Shown: positions 14,976 through 17,703 of the stretch, one piece after another
How the letters are laid out: the number at the start of each line of letters is the position of its first letter
How positions within the stretch are numbered: position 1 is the stretch's first letter
Origin: an uncultured Roseburia sp.
GTDB lineage: Bacteria; Bacillota; Clostridia; Lachnospirales; Lachnospiraceae
Direction of reading: 5' to 3'
NCBI GenBank assembly: GCA_934317215.1
Contig: CAKREH010000047.1
Coordinates: forward strand, 1-17,703
DNA: 17,703 bases
Notes under the pieces: generated by a model
Databases searched by the model: none
What the model was told of the DNA's origin: nothing
The model's input: the letters and a program-made list of their open reading frames with translations, nothing else
Translations under genes and position numbers: made by a program

Positions 14976-16187
14976 CTAGTCTACAATCACAACGTTTTTA
15001 TAATACCAGTCGATGCCGCCGGTAATCGTTGCATCATCTAAGGTTCCATTCTCTGTTCCAACCGTCTCCCCTGTATTTGTCTCCATCACCCCATCAAAAA
15101 CATTATTGCTTCCACTTAAGATCTCTGCTGTCGCTTCATCCACCTTCTCCTGCGTACCCTCTGCCGCAAAAGATGCCAGATTCGTCAGCTGTACGAGTCC
15201 CTCTGCCATACCTCCATAATAATTTGAGCCATCCCAGGTTCCGTTTATGATGCTCTTGACCGCTGAAGTATAATATGCACTCCAGTTCCAGATCACACTC
15301 GTTAAGCAGGCATCCGGCGTCTCCTTACTCATATCAGAGTTGTAACCAATTCCATAATCACCGCGTTCCTGTGCTAAAGTCTGTGGGTATGACGTATCAC
15401 AGTGCTGTGCCATCACATCGCACCCCATATCCAGAAGCTGCTCGGACGCCGCCTTTTCCTTATCCGGATCATACCAGCTGTTTGTAACTGCCACATAGAT
15501 CTTTGCATCAGGATTTACAGATGCAACCCCGATTGCAAATGCATCGATTCCTCCTGTCACCTCCGAGTTTGATGAATCCTGTGCCGCCACATAACCGATC
15601 TTATCTGACTTTGTATTCATTCCGGCTACGATACCGCTTAGATATCTTACCTGATAAATACGTCCGAAATAATTGTTAAAATTCTTACCGTTTGACATAT
15701 AGCCGGTTCCATGGGAAAAATAGACATCCGGATATTTTTCCGCCATCTCCGCAGTCACTTCCATATATCCCCAGCTGGTTGTAAAAATAACATTACATCC
15801 ATCTGAAATACACGCTTCGATCGCCTCCTCCGTCGCCTTCGCATCCGAATCATCCACGATTTTTCTCTCAATCTGTTCATCGCTTAATCCCAGGTTTTCC
15901 TGCATTCCGACAATACCCAGATCATGCGTGTAGGAATATCCACTTCCCTCATCCGGATCTGAAATATAGAGCACACCGACTTTCACATCTTCTTTGGGAA
16001 TCCCTACCGTACCCGATGCCGTATCGGATTGTGCACCTTCTGCGCTGTTTCCTGCAGTTTCTGTTGTCATATATCCATCGTTTGTTGCATAATCATCCGG
16101 CGTACTGCCTGTTTTCCCGCCACATCCGGCAAGCATCCCTGTCACGGCAAACAGCACTATTAGCTTTCCAACCGTTTTTCCTTTCAT
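14976..16187 (-). CDS. BMP-family substrate-binding lipoprotein
   Basis: This 403-residue protein is an extracytoplasmic binding protein of the BMP/Med/PnrA family, whose studied members bind purine nucleosides for ABC uptake. A signal peptide ends in the lipobox LAGC with Cys22, so it should be lipid-anchored. A low-complexity linker (about 23-62) leads to the two-lobed domain starting KVGVLYISDPDEGSGYSYTHDLG. Other family marks are TTSWGYME, FGRIYQVRYLSGIVAG and the C-terminal ITGGIDWYYKN. The ATG at 16187 has AGGAG 9 bases upstream. No ATPase or permease gene is nearby; instead the next gene is a chemoreceptor. A sensory role, or service to a transporter encoded elsewhere, both fit. Confidence 0.9.
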   Translation of the reverse strand: MKGKTVGKLIVLFAVTGMLAGCGGKTGSTPDDYATNDGYMTTETAGNSAEGAQSDTASGTVGIPKEDVKVGVLYISDPDEGSGYSYTHDLGIVGMQENLGLSDEQIERKIVDDSDAKATEEAIEACISDGCNVIFTTSWGYMEVTAEMAEKYPDVYFSHGTGYMSNGKNFNNYFGRIYQVRYLSGIVAGMNTKSDKIGYVAAQDSSNSEVTGGIDAFAIGVASVNPDAKIYVAVTNSWYDPDKEKAASEQLLDMGCDVMAQHCDTSYPQTLAQERGDYGIGYNSDMSKETPDACLTSVIWNWSAYYTSAVKSIINGTWDGSNYYGGMAEGLVQLTNLASFAAEGTQEKVDEATAEILSGSNNVFDGVMETNTGETVGTENGTLDDATITGGIDWYYKNVVIVD

Positions 16188-16229
16188 CCTTTGTTCTCCT
16201 CTTCACAAATTTTACAACATCTTTGTTTC

Positions 16230-16258
16230 ATTATACAAAACAGGAGAACATTTGTAAA
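16230..16258 (-). promoter_or_regulatory. Promoter of the BMP-chemoreceptor unit
   Basis: On the minus strand TTTACA (16253-16258) and a perfect TATAAT (16230-16235) are separated by 17 bases. It is one of the strongest promoters in the window and lies about 43 bases before the BMP start codon. Confidence 0.8.
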
Positions 16259-16266
16259 TAAATGTT
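16247..16266. promoter_or_regulatory. Inverted repeat overlapping the BMP promoter
   Basis: AACATTT (16247-16253) and AAATGTT (16260-16266) are 7-bp perfect arms around six bases. The repeat covers the -35 box, a position suited to a repressor. No candidate regulator gene is adjacent. Confidence 0.4.
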
Positions 16267-16340
16267 ATTTTTATGACAATAAATTGGTACTTTTGATCTA
16301 TCTTTCTAAAAATATTCTTTTTGCGTGCAGATAAGACAGA

Positions 16341-16965
16341 TTAAATGTCCGGATGGTCTTTTAAGTACTCAGCGATCACTGGTGCCGCATCCGTTGATAA
16401 ACAGGAGAGATAACTGTAATCTCCCGCAGTATTTCCATTTTCGATCTGCGCCAGATCATAGGCGGCAATCCCCGCATCTACATGTGCAAAGGCAAACAGG
16501 ACATCTGCCAATTGCTCCAAATACAGCATTTACTCCACCGCACAGGTAATCCCAGAAATTCCATTCGTTTTCATCTGCCATATTTCGTATCAGGAAACAC
16601 ACCGTGAATGCAAAGATCCAGCAATAGTTCATCCAGATGATCCTCTCATTTCCGGTTGTAAATGTACTGACCGCAAGGATCAGCATATACAAAGCAAAAA
16701 ATATTGTTGTTTTAAAAACTTTTCTTTCCTTTACCGTTTTAACGATGTAACAGATATATCCGATCGTTGCCACCACCCACAGAAGTACTGCGGCACCTGT
16801 CATATTTTTGTAAATACAGACTGTATAGATCAGTGCGTAAATGAGACTTGCCGGCGTAAGTTTTTTAAAAATCCCCGCATTTTCTTTCTGCTGCTGTTTT
16901 TTTCTTTCCCGCCACTGCGCTTTCTGCTCCTCGTAACTGACTGTAAGATTCTGATCCATTTTCAT
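16341..16965 (-). pseudogene. DUF4173-like membrane protein with internal deletion and frameshift
   Basis: Two overlapping frames each carry one end of the same protein family. The first starts at 16965 or 16959 (GGGAG upstream; ATG at 16959 has the better spacing) and encodes a basic coiled N-terminus (AQWRERKKQQQ), then four hydrophobic segments, and NEWNFWDYLCGGVNAVFGAIG. It then runs into cysteine-rich nonsense (GRCPVCLCTCRCGDC), ending at 16456. From about 16500 a frame shifted by one base reads ADVLFAFAHVDAGIAAYDLA and continues with YSYLSCLSTDAAPVIAEYLKDHP to 16341, the typical C-terminal tail of DUF4153/DUF4173 proteins. Intact relatives are around twice this length, so the middle is missing. 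The junction lies near 16480-16529. Function is presumably lost. Confidence 0.75.
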
Positions 16966-17020
16966 GCTCCCTTCCTTTTCCAATAAGCTGTCCTGTTCCT
17001 GCTTCATTCCGTGCAATATA

Positions 17021-17188
17021 TTAAATTTCATCATCCGATGGAACATATTCTAAAATATCTCCCGGCTGGCAGTCCAACGCCCGGCAGATCCTGTTTAATG
17101 TGTCTACTTTGAATGCTTTTGCCTTTCCATTTTTTAGGAATCTGAGAAGGTAAATAGCACGAGGAAACCGTAATTTGTAATAATTCAC
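17021..17188 (-). pseudogene. XRE-type regulator fragment, N-terminus missing
   Basis: A 55-codon frame ends in LNRICRALDCQPGDILEYVPSDDEI, the unmistakable C-terminal half of a small Cro/CI-type (XRE) regulator of about 65-70 residues. Upstream, LKNGKAKAFKVDT fits the recognition-helix end of such proteins, but before it the sequence (YYKLRFPRAIYLL) no longer matches a helix-turn-helix, and a stop closes the frame at 17192. The only possible start is a GTG at 17188 with no ribosome binding site. The gene normally sits directly before a membrane protein like the one at 16965, so both belong to one decayed cassette. A functional shortened protein is unlikely. Confidence 0.65.
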
Positions 17189-17192
17189 ACAT

Positions 17193-17262
17193 TAATAAAA
17201 TCCCCTGCAAACAGTCAGGTGCTATTTGCCACCTGTTTTTCTGTTTACAGAGGATTTTATTA
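17193..17262. repeat. 70-bp nested inverted repeat
   Basis: TAATAAAATCC (17193-17203) and GGATTTTATTA (17252-17262) are perfect 11-bp ends. Inside, CCTGCAAACAG (17204-17214) and CTGTTTACAGA (17241-17251) pair at 9 of 11 positions. At the centre CAGGTG (17216-17221) and CACCTG (17230-17235) form a hairpin followed on the plus strand by five T (17236-17240). The whole can fold into one long stem. It may serve as terminator for the gene at 17329, or be a small MITE-like element; no clear target-site duplication is seen. Confidence 0.75.
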
Positions 17263-17328
17263 TTTACTGTTCATTTCATTATTTTTTAATATATTTTATC
17301 AACAGTTTCCTTAATCATTTTAAAATAT
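17263..17328. other. AT-rich spacer
   Basis: This short, very AT-rich stretch between the nested repeat and the end of the Rpn-like gene shows no gene, promoter or clear repeat. Confidence 0.6.
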
Positions 17329-17703
17329 TTATTGTCTATTCGATTGTAAATATTGTTCTATTTCCAATGGTAATTTTCCAGTTACTTCTGCAATTTTTTC
17401 TATTGGGAAATCCAGCTTAATCATATTATGTATCATTCTCTCTTCTGTGATCTCGATTCCTTCACTTTTGCCAGCCTCATACTCTGCCTTTCGGAGTTTC
17501 TTCTCTTCCCACTCTTTATCATATTCCAATATACTCACCATCTTTACCTCCGAACGATTCTTCCGAAGAAATTCTACTAAAATTCCTTCTTTGATACATT
17601 CATCAATTGCCCGTGCAACTGCATCATTTAAGTTCATTTCTGATGTATATTTGCGGACTCTCGCTACATAAATGGCATATTCCTTCAATGTCTGACACTG
17701 CTC
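17329..17703 (-). CDS. Rpn/PD-(D/E)XK transposase-like protein, C-terminal part
   Basis: The visible 124 codons stay open to the window edge at 17703, so the gene starts outside. The sequence reads LKEYAIYVARVRKYTSEM, LNDAVARAIDECIKEGILVEFLRKNRSEV, VSILEYDKEWEEKKLRKAEYEAGKSEG, which is the C-terminal region of the Rpn family / PD-(D/E)XK nuclease family transposase proteins that are highly multicopy in Lachnospiraceae. The catalytic domain is not in the window. The tail here is slightly diverged and ends with a small helical segment (KIAEVTGKLPLEIEQYL) typical of longer members. A TTG at 17688 could be mistaken for a start but lies inside the gene. In relatives these proteins act as recombination-promoting nucleases. 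Confidence 0.8.
   Translation of the reverse strand, partial: EQCQTLKEYAIYVARVRKYTSEMNLNDAVARAIDECIKEGILVEFLRKNRSEVKMVSILEYDKEWEEKKLRKAEYEAGKSEGIEITEERMIHNMIKLDFPIEKIAEVTGKLPLEIEQYLQSNRQ

Noticed and set aside
16966..17046. Upstream ATG at 17046 as the start of the DUF4173-like gene
   Set aside because: It overlaps the end of the XRE fragment, and the better ribosome binding site precedes 16965/16959.
13255..17703. A defence island or new phage-defence system at the right end
   Set aside because: The only suggestive pieces are the Rpn-like fragment and a broken XRE gene; no effector or conserved defence gene is present.

Overview
The window reads as chromosome from a low-to-mid GC Gram-positive anaerobe, most likely a motile Lachnospiraceae (Roseburia/Agathobacter-like). 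This is inferred from strong AGGAGG ribosome binding sites, consensus-like sigma-A promoters, protein relatives typical of that family (DUF4173, Rpn-type proteins, a GldA/GldFG/DUF4340 exporter, a BMP lipoprotein with a chemoreceptor) and rho-independent terminators. No rRNA, tRNA, CRISPR array or complete insertion sequence was seen. Almost every gene lies on the minus strand, so transcription runs mainly from high to low coordinates; only a 71-aa membrane protein at the left end and a MATE efflux pump lie on the plus strand.

Layout from left to right. 1-367 shows no convincing gene but has two strong hairpins and a promoter for the small membrane protein (368-583). Next come citrate synthase and the MarR regulator that precedes and overlaps it (677-2472), with a promoter and a 16-bp palindromic operator candidate. 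At 2691-6414 is a tightly coupled three-gene unit: ABC ATPase, a fused GldF-GldG-like permease/auxiliary protein and a DUF4340 protein, each junction sharing one base (TAATG). At 6683-8584 purA is followed by a HAD phosphatase; the purA leader holds a terminator and a competing upstream helix, the best regulatory candidate in the window. A LysR regulator (8750-9631) is divergent from the MATE pump (9792-11141).

Further right, methylglyoxal synthase and a DegV protein form a pair (11161-12522). At 12703-16187 a BMP-family binding lipoprotein, a chemoreceptor and a NUDIX hydrolase lie in a row behind one good promoter and before one terminator; binding protein plus chemoreceptor suggests a dedicated chemotaxis input. 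The right end (16341-17703) is decayed: a DUF4173-like membrane protein missing its middle and shifted in frame, an XRE regulator without its N-terminal part, a 70-bp nested inverted repeat directly upstream of it, and the C-terminal part of an Rpn/PD-(D/E)XK family protein running off the window.

Most of the window is ordinary core and accessory metabolism. The observations most worth following are the purA leader switch, the lipoprotein-chemoreceptor pair, the GldFG fusion operon, and the decayed right end with its nested repeat. I did not find evidence for a wholly new multi-gene system.
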